DNA from: Agriotes lineatus
Taxonomy: Eukaryota > Arthropoda > Insecta > Coleoptera > Elateridae
Assembly (NCBI GenBank): GCA_940337035.1
Contig: CALNHX010002984.1
Span: 62,001-126,000 of the forward strand
Length of the DNA: 64,000 bases
Reading direction: 5' to 3'
A program made the position numbers and the translations under genes. The notes below the pieces were generated by a model that was given only the letters and a program-made list of their open reading frames with translations, was not told the DNA's origin and searched no databases. Positions 11,459 through 22,834 of this stretch are shown one piece after another; within the stretch, counting starts at the first letter, position 1; each line of letters begins with the position of its first letter.

Positions 11459-11770
11459 TTAGTCATGCCTCCATTTATAATCTATTCGGGCGGATAATTT
11501 TGAAAGTAAATCGGATCCAATAAGTCCTACATAGTCTTGGTGAAAATTGAATAAATAACACGTATGTGTTCCGTTTTTATAAAAAAGATTAGGAATGGGT
11601 AAATCTGCAATTAAGTTATGTTGAGAAATTCCATAAGATGAACTATCTCGAATTCTGTTCATAAATATAATTTGGAAAATGTTGTTGTACAAATTCTGGA
11701 GAAATTATTGTTTGTGAGCTACCTGTATCTATTAAAAGTTTATCGCCGGTGGCGGGAATTATAATATAAG
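11459..11770 (-). pseudogene. Retroviral-type aspartic protease fragment
   Basis: The minus strand encodes LLIDTGSSQTIIS just upstream of 11700, the catalytic DTGSS loop of a retropepsin. The frame at 11692-11459 ends with the flap/C-terminal part LIGSDLLSKLSARIDY. The two pieces are in different frames. Immediately downstream the coding sequence stops and the repeat spacer begins, so the reverse transcriptase that normally follows is absent. Confidence 0.75.
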
Positions 11771-11883
11771 GAAGGTTTGATTTTGGATTTATATTAAAAG
11801 TTAAAATATTCTTTTCCGAGGCTCTTAATGAAAATTTACTGTATCGTTTGGATCTGGATATTCGAAATAATCTGGGGTGTGAT

Positions 11884-13059
11884 CTAAGTCTTGTGAATTA
11901 TCAGGGTCAGAATATTCCTGAAAGTTTTCGTTAAAATTTTCTGGAGTTGAAATTCTCCATTTTCAAATAAATCTTCTGTTAAGTCTTCATATTCATCAGG
12001 AGGTTTTTCTTGATGGTAATTTAAATGATTAAAATTTCTATTAACGTTTTGAGAATTAGCTCGATATTTATTAGGAAAATTTGATTGTTGAGTAGTTGGT
12101 CTTTTTATAGTGCTAAAGTCCATAGGTTCTGGTTTATTTGTGGTGAAAAATTTGGTTTTGGTGCAAATGCATTAAAGCTTGAATTTTGGGTTATTCTAGA
12201 ATTATTAGGATTATTAAAATTCGTTGGATTTTTAAAACAGTTGGATTTTGATTAAAATTATTTCGATTTTGTTGGAATGGTCTTTGCATAAAATTTGGGA
12301 TATTAAATTTAGGTTCATATGAATTTCGTGTTTGAATATTGGAAGTTAAATTTGGTTTGTTTAATTTTGACTTTGAAAATTATTTTGATTTTGAGAATAT
12401 CTGATATCAATTTCTTCTTTTACTATGCTTAAGGCTTGTTCTAGTGAAGTTGGGTTTCTACTTCTTACGAAGCTTCCTAAATTTTCATTTTAGTCCACTT
12501 GTAAAAGTGCGAAGTGCTAAATCTTTGTTAGCCTTTAATTTATAAGTGATAATATCTTTTGATTCTTGACTCAGAGAAACTTTTGAATTATAAATAGCTA
12601 AATGAGTTCTAACTTTATTGAAAAATTCTATGGGAGAGTCTTTATTCTGTTTTAATTTAGTTAAATCAATTAAGAGATTCAATTCTGACCTTTGGTCGCC
12701 AAAATTTTCAATTAAGACATTTTTTAAGTCTTTCCAAGTATCATACTCGTAACCTGTGATTACTTCTAACGCTTGACCTTTTAATTTATTCCTTATCGAA
12801 TTTAAAATTACTTGGTTGATATAATCGTTTAAATTTTCTGTACAAAAATTTAGTTGCAATGATTTCTGCGGATCTGATAAATTCCGAAAGAGTGGTCTTG
12901 ATTACCATCATATGTGGGAATTTCATTTAATAAAGCTACATTAAAATGTGGGGGAAACAATGATGCGTTTTGATCAACCATATTTGGGTTGTTACAATTA
13001 TTTAAAAATAAAATTCTAGGGATTGAATTCCTTGGTGAGCGTGATCGATCTCGTGACAT
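11884..13059 (-). pseudogene. gag: Gag remnant of the errantivirus-like element
   Basis: Gag forms the particle core. Three minus-strand frames make up the remnant: 13059-12850, with an Arg/Ser-rich start and IPTYDGNQD, typical of Gag N-termini; 12859-12485, with NKLKGQALEVITGYEYDTWKDLK and an LKQNKDSPIEFFNKVR region, a capsid-like helical domain; and 12123-11884, an Asn/Gln-rich C-terminal part with DEYEDLTEDLFENGEFQ. Between the last two, another frame reads NPTSLEQALSIVKEEIDIRY (about 12400-12470), also typical of this family. No CCHC zinc knuckle is visible, which fits errantivirus Gags. Single-base frameshifts separate the blocks. Confidence 0.75.
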
Positions 13060-13379
13060 AAAATTTTTACAATTGTTTCAAAATATAATTACAGGTGTTT
13101 TAACTAATGATTCAAGATAATAGTGATCTAAACATAAAAATTTTATAGACAAAAATTAATTTTGCTTTATTTGTTTCACTTATTTTTAATTTTTATTTAT
13201 GTTAGTAAACAGTTTAATGACTAGGGGATGTTTAATAGGTATCCTACGCGCAAGAACGCAAGCACAAATGCAAATTAAGCACACCTATTATGTGCAGCAA
13301 TTGGTCTGGCTTACTACGTTCTGCCTGAATTTATAAATAAATATTTAAAACTATGTTAGTATAATTTTTTAAAACTTTA

Positions 13380-13740
13380 TATTAGTTAACTTTGTTGTTT
13401 TAGGCGAACGCTTTAATAATTATCACTTTTGAAAATTATATTACGTTACTTTGTTGCCTTTGAAATTTTTACTTTGTTGTTTAGGCGAACGCTTTAATAA
13501 TTATTACTTTTGAAAATTATATTACGTTACTTTGTTGCCTTTAAAATTAATTATTTTGCTTTTTCTTTAAAACTTGTAAATTATTACTTAGGCGAACGCT
13601 TTAATAGTCGTTACTTTGTTGCCTTTAAAATATACCTTTGTTTTTTCTCTAAAGCTTGAAAATTATTATTTTTAAAAATATACCTTTGCTTTTTCTCTAA
13701 AGCTTGAAAATTATTATAAAAATATGCACTTACATTGTGC
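13380..13740. repeat. Tandem repeat in the 5' leader of the errantivirus-like element
   Basis: GGCGAACGCTTTAATA starts at 13403, 13484 and 13591, giving units of 81 and 107 bp, followed by two copies of a shorter unit with TTTTCTCTAAAGCTTGAAAA. Such arrays just inside the 5' LTR are a frequent feature of insect LTR elements. Confidence 0.75.
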
Positions 13741-14162
13741 GTTAAAATTGACGAACGGCGTGCGATCAAGCTACGTCCTGTTGTCTTCAAAAAGGATGCG
13801 TCGATCCTATTGATGTCGGCTGGCCTGCACAGAGGTCCTGAAGTCCGACTTGGATAGTCCAGCTTTGCGCTAGAGCGTTATCCAAAAGTTGTCCTGGGGT
13901 CGTCGTTGTTGACGTTGCCAATACCAGAGACTGATCCCAATGATCAAGAGTGGTCCCAATTACCAGATGGTTCCAATAACCACGGAGGAGCAGGAGCTGG
14001 GTCGACGGGCGCTTCTCACGATCGGGCGATGTTTGTCCCTGTTGGAGATGTCCGAAGATCCGCTGGGTGGTAGGTGTCGATTTGCGGCAAAGAGCTGAAC
14101 CTCAAGGAAAGTTGCTGGTCGACTCGATGTTTGTAGTTTTCCAAGTTTTCCTCCACAAATCC

Positions 14163-14175
14163 GAACGACTGCGCC
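14163..14175 (-). promoter_or_regulatory. Primer-binding site (tRNA-Ser-like)
   Basis: Directly inside the 5' LTR the minus strand reads TGGCGCAGTCG. This resembles the serine-tRNA primer sites of the 17.6/297 group of errantiviruses, recalled from the family and not checked by search. Confidence 0.6.
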
Positions 14176-14533
14176 AGTTTTATTAAAAGGCCGCCGAAAC
14201 GACTTTTTAAAAAACGTTTATTTTTATTTTACAATGAAATATAACATTGGAAGCACACAGCTAGCCGCCGGACAATTTCTTACATCTAGCTATGATACGA
14301 ACACAATGGAACTTATCGACTGACTGGAGCTTAACTTAGAAGTGCAAGCTACTAGTATATATACTATGCCTAATCAGCTAAGATAAGCGTTATCTCTAAA
14401 AGGGAGCGTGAGACAGGAAGCCACGTGCGTTCAAGGTTGCAGACTTGCAATTCATATAAAGAAGCTATTTATCGTTCAAGGTTGCAAGCTTGCAGTTTTA
14501 CACAGGAGACCATTGTCTATTCATAATATAACA
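14176..14533 (-). repeat. Right LTR of the errantivirus-like element (its 5' LTR)
   Basis: 358 bp, matching 8033-8387 except for three one-base indels. It is followed at 14534-14537 by the TGCT target duplication. Confidence 0.9.
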
Positions 14534-14701
14534 TGCTGCGATTATACATTCGCAAAGGTTTAGCATTATGACGTTCTGCGACAATCCACACTAGACTCAT
14601 TTAGAGAAAGGATTTTTCACACTCTGATATTTAATTCGAAGTGCACTTATTTATTTAGTAACAATGTAGCAAATTGAGTGCAGTTAAGTATCTATTTAAA
14701 T

Positions 14702-15075
14702 ATACAGTGTGTTTCAAAAAGGTGTTGTCAAACTTGGGGAGGTTATAGAAGACATTGCGGTAAAATCTTTGTACATATAAACCCCTAGTCGAAAATGAGC
14801 CGTTTTGGCTCTGGAGCAATTTTTGTTCAAAAACCGAATGTTATCTTGTTGACAGAGAAAGACTTCAATATTTATTTAATTTTTATTACATCAAGTCCTT
14901 CGTCTATAAAACCCCTATAGCCACACAAGAGGAACTGTTAGAGAGAGTGATGACAGCCTGTCTTTTCGTGCAGAAAGATCTACATATGTTACAACGGGTG
15001 CGCGATTCCATGAATCGAAAAGCACATTTATGTAACGAGGTTAAGGGTCGCCATTTTGAACCATTGTTCTACATT
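14702..15075 (+). pseudogene. Deleted Tc3-like transposon: one end plus transposase C-terminus
   Basis: It starts with an end-like TACAGTGTGTTTCAAAAAGG. The plus strand near 14905-15060 encodes KTPIATQEELLERVM, then DLHMLQRVRDSMNRK and GRHFEPLF. This is the tail of the DDE transposases found in many insects (pattern: helix with RVRxSxxR, then GGxHFExLL). The DNA-binding and catalytic parts are missing, so this is an internal-deletion derivative. Confidence 0.6.
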
Positions 15076-15544
15076 TATTATTTTTGCATTATCTTATCCG
15101 ATACTGCCCAAAAATAAATCGTATTGGATTGGATCGCTCACTGAAATACCGGTACAAAATATCAAGTATCGGAAGACAAAGTACCGGTACTTCAAAATAT
15201 CGGATCGTACCTCACCATCCCTAATAATTACATATAGTCTGTTCAGTAAATGCATCATTAATATACTTGTGTGCTTACACACATGTATATTAATGATGTT
15301 CTTATCCCACTTGTATAATAAATAACTATTTTTAAGTTATATGCTTGTATACAAACAATTTCAGAACCCGCTAGGCTGCAAAATTGTCTTGGTAATTTGT
15401 TTATTAACGAGGTTGCTACTAATTTTAAATCAAAAGTACTTGATGCTAATCTGTCGTAACATTCAGGAATACACTTTAAAATGACTGTAAATGGTACTGC
15501 GAGGCAAATCGTGTATCCAAACCCATCTATAAAGGAAAAATAAC

Positions 15545-16730
15545 TAAACATGGCAAATTTAGAAGCTCTGTATCAGAGTGATTGCAATAATTTTTGTAAA
15601 CCAAGGTACGATGCAAACTATTTATCCGAATTCTTGGTAAATACTTTTAAATTTCCTGTACATAGACATTTTCCACTAAGAAAATGTAGTAATGGTAATA
15701 AAGTGGTTGTTATGTGGTTTAGCGATACGCTGAGAAACTTAAAAGATACTTTATCATGTGTGAAATTAATTTATAATGAAAGTAAAGACCCAAATATAAA
15801 GATGAAATAAAAATTCAAAGAAAGCTGCTTACAGTAGTTACATTGTCAATGGTGATAATAAGCAAAAACAATGCTGGAATTTAATTAACGCTGAAAGAAA
15901 TAGTACTAAGCGGTCGAATAATCTGGATACAAATATCTCTGCAGACGATATTAATAATTATTGTGTAACAATAGCCAGCAACCAAATTGCTTCTTTACCA
16001 ATTTGCTTGAAGCTGATCCACTCCCTGCATGCTCATTTAATGTTTAAATGGTAACACCTGAAGAGGTTTTTATTGCAATCAAATCTTTATAGAACTCTAG
16101 TTGTTTTGGTTATAATGATCTGGACAGTAAAATTGTCAAAGAGGTTGTGGATTTAATTTCATCTCCTTTATCAGTGCTTCTCAACTCATGTATTTTAACA
16201 GGAATTTTCCCCGACACTTTCAAGGTACCTAACGAAAGTTCTCCCCCTTTATAAAAAAAGTTGACACTTCTGACACTGACAATTATCGTCCTATTTCTAA
16301 TTCCTAATTCCAACAGTTGCTAGAGTTTTTGAAATTCAATATTTTGAAAGCAATTCCTTCCTTAATTTGGCTTTCTTGGAAGTAGAAACACAACCCAGTC
16401 TGTTTTGAAGGTGGTTGATGACGTAGTCGGTGGTCTTGAAGAGGGCAAACACACAGCTGTCACGCTGTGTCACCTCTGTAAGGCCGTGTGTAAGGCGTTC
16501 GAAGCATATCTCATGATATTCTTGTAGATAAACTAACTTTTTATGGCATAAAAAGTTCTTCACTAGGGCAATTGCGATCTTACCTTGAAAATAGAAAACA
16601 ATGTGTAAATATCAACAATATTAACTCTGAGCTTAAACATGTGGTTTGTGGGGTACCTCAGGGTTCCGTATTAGGTCCCATTCTATTTATCGTCTATATT
16701 AACGTGTTACGCAAATTGATTTTTCGACAC
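15545..16730 (+). pseudogene. Degraded LINE (Jockey/CR1-like) ORF2 fragment
   Basis: Successive frames on the plus strand carry the endonuclease-to-RT linker (15550-15810, with VVVMWFSDTLRNLK), a segment near 16110-16230 with IVKEVVDLISSPLSVLLN and GIFPDTFKV, and RT motif B at 16630-16710 (VPQGSVLGPILFIVYIN). The YxDD catalytic motif that should follow is absent; the sequence changes character after about 16715. Many frameshifts and stops show an old, dead copy. Confidence 0.75.
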
Positions 16731-17176
16731 TTCGTGGCTCGAGGGTGCCGATGGCACTCGTCACTTTCACACATCAACAGATTAAAACCACAGCTGAAAC
16801 GCTCGGTGATATGAGCGGGGTTCTTTTTATCATGACAAAACTTTAGGAGCAAGCGTGACCATATATACAAGGTACTGACCAAAAAAGGTGTATTGGTTTT
16901 TAAAGACAGCGCCACGAACTTCGAATTTCTGTGCATTATGCATATGTAGATCTTTGTGGATATATCACTCAGAACAAGCATGGAGTTTGGTGTAGACGTA
17001 TTTTTGTTCGCAACTGCGTTGTCTAAAGCTGTCAACAAAGGTAGTCAATAGTGAATTGAACAAAAGAGATATGTGGTGTTTTCTTACAAAAAAATCGGAA
17101 ATAATTAAATTACTCAAAGTATTTAAATTAGTTGTGGTGATTGAAATCGCTCATGGTAATTGAATTACCAGAAAGT
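16730..17176. other. No gene recognised
   Basis: A transition zone between two LINE fragments. A 114-codon minus frame (17038-16694) has no recognisable domain and partly overlaps the LINE fragment in antisense. Confidence 0.4.
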
Positions 17177-19612
17177 ATTTATTTATTTATTGTGTATTGG
17201 GGGCTGCAAACGGGACTAGCCCAAAATAGCAGCTACAATGTATACATAAGTTACATTTAATTTTTTTTTTAAATTATATTTTATTTAATTTTTATTTAAT
17301 TTTATTTTATTATACATATTTTTTTAAGTTTTTTTTTGCCGTTTAACGATAATTTTGGAGGCATGAATTCTTGAAATGGTTACTTACAAAAGCAATGCTA
17401 TTTTGAAATGCATCAATATTATTTAATTGGTTTACTGTATCGGACATCCTATTGAGAGGTGAATTTGAGTTATAATTAGTTCGTGAAAATGCTTTATAAA
17501 AAATTAATTTGTTGCTTAGGCTGTACGTAGGTATATTTAGGTTAATTAAGGCTAGCAAAGGAGGTGAGTCTATTACTGATTTTAGAATTTTTATCACAAT
17601 TATAACATCAGTCAATGACCTTCTGTCTCTGATTGTTAGCATTTTAAAATATTTACAAGATGATAAATAAGTGTCCCAACAGTCGGGCATTTTCTACACA
17701 AAAAAGAAAGAAACTTTATTTGAATTTTTTCAATTCGATTAATGTAGATTAAGTAACATGGATTCCAATGCAACTGCAATAACTCAAGATGGAATGAACA
17801 TATGCGTTATAAACGGCAATGATGCTATTAGAATTGGTGAAGTATTTGGTTGTTCTGACTATAAATCCCAACATTTTATTTGCCTCTTACAAATAAAATC
17901 GACGTGATTGTCAAAACTCATTTTTGAATCAAACATCACTCCCAAGTCCTTCACCACTTCCACCGTTGACAATTTTTGATTAGAAATATGGTAAGAGTGT
18001 ATAATTTTATTAAGATTTCTCGTGAATGTTATTTGATGACATTTAGAATAATTCAAAAATAATTTATTGTTTTGGCAGTATTCAACTAAATTTACGAGAT
18101 CACTTTGTAATTTAAGGCAGTCTTCCATGCAGATAATTTTTTTGATATCTTTAAATCATCTGCATATAGCAATACTTCAGTATTTTGAAAACAGTCAACA
18201 ATATCGTTGATATATAAAATAAATAATAGAGGTCCTAAGTGAGATCCTTGGGGAAACCCTGAGGTTGTAAGGAAAAACTTAGAGCAAAACCCACCTACTG
18301 ATACTGCTTGTGAGCGATTTCGAATATAAGAGCAGACCCATCTGAGGAGTGTGCCATGAACGTTAGATTTAGCAAGTTTTTTGAGCAAAATATAATGGTT
18401 TATTTTGTCAAATGCCTTACTAAAATCGGTATACACAGCATCCACCTGGAAACACTCATCCATAGATTTAAAAATAAAATTTGTGTAGCATAATAAATTC
18501 GTTTCCACAGATCTGTTCTTGAGAAATCCATGTTGTTGCAAATTTATATTTTGTTTAACAGAAGAATATATTTCGTTAAGTATTATTTTCTCGAAGATTT
18601 TAGGTATAACGGATAATTTACAAATTGGTCTATAATTAACAATGTCTGAACTATCTCCCGATTTAAATATAGGTATTATAATGGATTTTTTCCAGTACGT
18701 TGGAAATATTCCACTCGCAAGTGATTTTTTAAACAATATTGATAAAGGAAATGTAAAACCATTACAGCAGCATTTTAGCAGCAATGGAGGTATGCCGTCT
18801 AGACCAGGTCCCTTATTTTTGTCAAGTGACCGTAACCTATTATGAAGTCTACAAGAATTTATTAGGTTTTCAGCGAAATTATAGTCATGTGAAGAGGTAT
18901 GAAACGAATTTAAGAAATCGTTCGAAAAATTATCGTCATTTTCGTAAACTGATTTGAAGAACGATGCAAATAATTCTGAAACCGACTGGCCATCATCTGC
19001 TGTTTTTCCGTTATAGTAGAGCTTGTGTGGAATATTAGATGAGTTGAATTTTTTAGATTTCATAAATTTCCAAAAATATTTAGGATTATTTGAAATACTT
19101 TCTTGCGTCCGTTCTATGTAATTTTTATAATCCTTGGCTATTAAAAGTTTACTACGGCCTCTAAGAGTACTGAAAGTTAGATAATCTAATTTATTGTTAT
19201 ACTTCTTCCACTTTTTATGATATTTTTTCTTTTCTTTTATAACCTTTATAGTAGCAAGGGAAAACCAAATCGGAAAACGGTTATTATTATTAATTATTAA
19301 TTTAGGAACACGTACTTCAAAAATTTCAGTCAATTTCGTATAGAACACCTCAACGGCCGTATTGACATCCAATTTATCCAATAATGCGCTCCAATCAATA
19401 GACATCAAGTCGTTATCTATTTGTATAAAATTTGAACGAGAAAAATTAAATTTGCATACCTGATTGTTGACTGATTTATCCTGAACATTCAAATTTATCA
19501 ATATTTCAAGTGATGGATGGTGATTGTCTTCAGGAACTAAGAAAAAATTACTTCTAACCACATTTATTGCACGACCACTATTGCTCAGAACCAAATCAAG
19601 TATGCATGCCCA
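17177..19612 (-). mobile_element. 5'-truncated LINE (Jockey/CR1-like)
   Basis: A 2.4-kb minus-strand copy. It begins within the end of the endonuclease domain (ILDLVLSN motif at 19594-19612) and runs through the RT. It ends in an A-rich 3' UTR with a tail of tandem TAAA-type units (plus-strand TATTTATTTATTTATTG at about 17175-17192). The upstream part of ORF2 and all of ORF1 are missing, the normal outcome of incomplete target-primed reverse transcription. Confidence 0.85.
17343..19594 (-). pseudogene. LINE reverse transcriptase ORF, lightly broken
   Basis: The 500-codon frame (19594-18092) contains the endonuclease tail (DLVLSN), a linker, and RT motifs in order: LDKNKGPGLDGIPPLLLK, NYRPICKLSVIPKIFEKII, VDAVYTDFSKAFDKINH, GFPQGSHLGPLLFILYIND and LLYADDLK, the catalytic YADD. 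The protein continues in other frames at 18128-17859 (NKLFLNYSKCHQITFTR, DLGVMFDSKMSFDNH) and 17690-17343, both typical of the thumb and C-terminus of this class. Two frameshifts therefore separate an otherwise well kept protein, indicating a fairly recent insertion. Confidence 0.85.
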
Positions 19613-20092
19613 GAATGCAAAAAATAGGATAATACCATATAATTTTCATGTTACGCTCCTGGAGTGGTATAAGTATAATTTATGATTTCCTATTACTAGT
19701 CGGACGTCAGTTAATTGTATGCACGAGCAAAGGGATCTAAGGTGCAGGTGCTCTGTCTTGTGTAGTGTAGACTGTGCAGAATGTAGCATTGTAACTTTCT
19801 AATAATTATTGTAAAAGAATAAAAAAATATATGCATGCGGCCAGTGCAGAGTTAATTTATTCCATAACAATAGCTTCATTGTAAAATATTGGTTTATAAT
19901 AATGATTTATTCATGTCAATTTGCTGGCTTAAAAATGTGTACTAATACATGTCTATCTAAATATTAGTCATTCTAATTACTTCCACTGTTACAGCTACAC
20001 CACAAACAAATCATTCGGAATTAAGAAATAAACATGTAACAATTTGCTAGTAATGCCGTAAGTTTGCAGAATTAATAATTGCTTTGTTTCAG

Positions 20093-20187
20093 GTGCCATA
20101 ATGCTATGGGCATACTCGCTAATGGGGAAAAAGTTATGCTCTGTGAAACCACCTTTCGACAACGAAGGCAGCTGCAGCACGCAACAG
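20093..20187 (+). CDS. Possible internal exon of a host gene (GPCR-like)
   Basis: A 95-bp block is preceded by TTGCTTTGTTTCAG (a good 3' splice site) and followed by CAG/GTACTC (a good donor). It is fully open in one phase: two bases plus 31 codons reading AIMLWAYSLMGKKLCSVKPP, then FDNEGSCSTQQ. The GC content is higher than in the surroundings. The pattern of a short hydrophobic end, a basic patch and a polar loop is reminiscent of the end of TM5 and third intracellular loop of rhodopsin-like peptide receptors, but I cannot name the receptor. No partner exon is evident in the window, so introns would be long and full of transposons. Confidence 0.45.
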
Positions 20188-20450
20188 GTACTCCTCTTTA
20201 ATTATTACTTCGTTTAGTAGTCCCACAGCTGTCGTTACTCAACGTATACATATATACAGTAATTAGAACAGGAAATGCAGCATAATAGTGCTTTTAGAAA
20301 AATTAAATCTCTTAATTTAGAAAATATTTAATGCATGTTAACCCATTAATGCCATTGGGCATTTATATCTTGAAATTCTTGAGAGGACTACCACTGCGTC
20401 TAATATAAAATACTACATGTGATATTTTTTAACTTAAATATTTGACCTCT

Positions 20451-20746
20451 ACAGGGTGTAATTGAAGTACGTCGAAATATTTTAGGGTGGTAACCCTTGG
20501 ATAATTTTAAGAAGAAATGTATATATAAACAAGTGTCCAAAATTCCTTCTTTTGGGGCTTTAAGGATTTGTAGAGAATATCGAATTTCCTTATTAGTGCA
20601 GCTATTTAATCCAAATTTAGTACACAGCACATCTGTGTAGAACCCCTTAAAATGTGGTATTATGAAGCTCTACAATTAACCACTGGTGGAGATATCGATA
20701 ATCAGTGTTATAAATCATTCATCAAGAAAAATAGTGACACCCTGCA
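20451..20746. mobile_element. MITE-like element with ACAGGGTGT ends
   Basis: The left end CTACAGGGTGTAATTGAAGT is matched by an inverted right end GACACCCTGCAG. The interior of about 270 bp is noncoding. A related left end occurs at about 25156 (ACAGGGTGTTAGTGAAGTAC). Confidence 0.4.
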
Positions 20747-20749
20747 GAA

Positions 20750-21660
20750 TATTTGAAGATAAGTAATTTAATTGTATACAGCAAGTGTTCTTTAGATTTT
20801 TTGTTGCTATCTCTCATCATTTTTTTTTGTAAATTTTACTTCTCTAGTGTAGTCCACCGTACTTGCAAAAAAATCGATTTACGTAATTAAACGACAGTTG
20901 CTGTAAATCTGTTCAGGGCGGTTGAAATCTTCCTGAAATAATGAGTGCCACATATTTTTGTTAAGTACTATATTATCAACAATCGCTTCCCAGTTTTATC
21001 TGAAGTTCACAAGGATCGCTGCTAATTTGTGTTAAATGTGACCGCTGTTCGCAACAATTGCTGCAAAATTTTTGCGGAGAGAAACTGCGATCCTCAACAC
21101 TCGTAGCACATTTTTGTCGACAGCAATAATTACATATAATGCCCAACTAAGACTGTTGGTCTTTTCCGTAGTCTTATAACTTCGTTTAAGTCAGTTTTTC
21201 TAGTTTGCAGTAGGCTATCTAGTTATTTGTTTTTATTTTATGTGTCATTCACGTTTTCACATAGCTCCTGAATTATTAGTTTATTCATTCGCACTACTCT
21301 TTAGCTTATGAAGTATCTCGTATCACTATAAATTTAGATTTTTAATTTCTTACTTTAAACTCTTAAACCAGAACGAGAAAGAAACACCAAAGAAATTTAA
21401 AAAAATATAAGTAACTGCCGAAAATTTTAACTTGCAGAACTAGGAAAAAGACGAGAATATTAAACCCGTTTAATGTTGAACTTGCTGTTGAACTGGAATA
21501 ACGAATCGATGGCCTCAAGGCGGCTAAGAAACTAAAATAATCTGTAAAAGGCTTTACCCAGAACTTCCCTCGTCGACATTGTGACAATAAAAAAAAATTA
21601 AAAATCAAATTAAGTAAGTAGAAAAAATATCTTCAAGTTTCTAATAAATTAAATACATTT
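20750..21660. other. No gene recognised
   Basis: AT-rich sequence. An 81-codon minus frame at 21363-21608 is rich in Phe/Leu and has no domain. No repeat boundary could be defended. Confidence 0.4.
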
Positions 21661-21669
21661 TCAAATAAA

Positions 21670-21790
21670 AAAATGTATTCCGCTGGGGTTTGAACCCGCC
21701 GTATCTGCAGAGCGATCGTCACCGCACCCTTGCATATAGATCGCATCTGCATCGATAAAGCCAACTACGCCACCGAGCCTCTTCGAAATA
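21670..21790 (-). repeat. tRNA-derived SINE-like promoter region
   Basis: On the minus strand TGGCGTAGTTGG (21761-21772) matches an RNA polymerase III A box and GGTTCAAACCC (21686-21696) a B box. The 64-bp spacing is long for a tRNA gene but compatible with a tRNA-derived SINE head. No cloverleaf is apparent. Confidence 0.5.
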
Positions 21791-21984
21791 AGTCCAGCAC
21801 GCGCCATTTTTGAACAGAACGGTGTTATTGTTGAAATTTTTTTACTCTTTTGTGACATTATCCTCTATCGGTTGAGTTTTATTTTCGGCAGATGTAAATC
21901 CTGACCTATGTGAAAGTTATTACTTCCTTCTATTTCAAAATTAACCCAAAAATAAACAAAATTAAATTTTTTAAGGTGCTTACC

Positions 21985-22089
21985 CATGCGAGGTAGATAT
22001 ATAATACGTATGCAAAATGTCGTCTTCCTCCGACAAATAGTTTTTGAGCTATACTGCCAACAGACAGACAGACAGAAAGACGGACAGTT

Positions 22090-22120
<31 letters not shown>

Positions 22121-22250
22121 GGAATTAAGAAAACCTCTGTTTCGTTATCTAGGGACCTTGAAACGCGAAGATCTGAAGAAATCTCGGATGGTGATTTTTT
22201 CGTGATTGCAATACTTCCTTCGTCTTTCAGACGAGGAAGTAAAAAAAACG
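21985..22250 (+). repeat. Dispersed repeat with internal (GACA)n tract, copy 1
   Basis: Contains ATGCAAAATGTCGTCTTCCT, a GACAGACA tract with interruptions (22060-22125), then GATCTGAAGAAATCTCGGA and a small hairpin (CTTCCTTCGTC/GACGAGGAAG). The same blocks occur in reverse orientation at 24960-25155, so this is an interspersed family rather than a simple microsatellite. Confidence 0.65.
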
Positions 22251-22259
22251 AAGGTTTAT

Positions 22260-22830
22260 ATTATAGAACACGATTAAGGTTCAGGAAAAAAGAAAATTAC
22301 CAATACCCCACATGAAAAAGTTGAGAGAAAGGGCATCCAGTAACTACGATAAGTTAACTGGGGAGACAACGGAGTATATGGCGGATGAACTAAGAAGGAA
22401 AAGAAATGAGAAAAATGAGTGACGCTGAGCTAGAAAATCAACAGGAAGGCGACTTACTAGATCAAGTAAGGAAAATTAGCAATACAGTTCATAATGCAGA
22501 AAACTAACACCAAGAGAATATGGGGAAATATCATCGGACGCGGACCGCAATTACACTGGAAAAAGTGAAATATACTAGACAAAACTGCTGTCTGACAGGC
22601 TGAGGTGGGACTCTTACCTCAGTACCAGAATTGGTAGCAGAAGTCTAATCACTTTGTCAACCGCTTAACACTCTACAATATAATCCAGAGAAAGTACAAT
22701 AAGAAATTTAATCCAGGCAATACAGATTTAGCAGCAAGCAATGAATTTCCCAAACTGGTTCCGCGATAATTAGCGTTTAGTGGGGCCCCGAAGGAGAAAG
22801 TAGATCTATAATAAATAGTCTTATAATACT
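22260..22830. other. No gene recognised
   Basis: Purine-rich sequence on the plus strand with many stops. It may be old transposon DNA, but no motif is identifiable. Confidence 0.35.
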
Positions 22831-22834
22831 CTAA

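Larger units (their letters stand above)
8033..14533 (-). mobile_element. Errantivirus-like LTR element lacking RT and integrase
   Basis: A full insertion of about 6.5 kb with two nearly identical LTRs and a 4-bp target duplication. On the minus strand the order is 5' LTR, a primer-binding-site-like TGGCGCAGTC directly inside the LTR, a leader with tandem repeats, gag, an aspartic protease, about 1.2 kb of noncoding repeat, env, 3' LTR. The reverse transcriptase, RNase H and integrase expected between protease and env (about 3 kb in intact relatives) are missing. The LTR identity means recent integration, so mobilisation in trans by an intact relative is likely. Several frames are broken by single-base shifts. 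Confidence 0.85.

Noticed and set aside
15056..15551. Frames of 62-97 codons on both strands
   Set aside because: They overlap each other in opposite directions, have no motif and sit between transposon fragments.
16694..17038. 114-codon minus frame
   Set aside because: Antisense to the LINE fragment for part of its length and without any domain.
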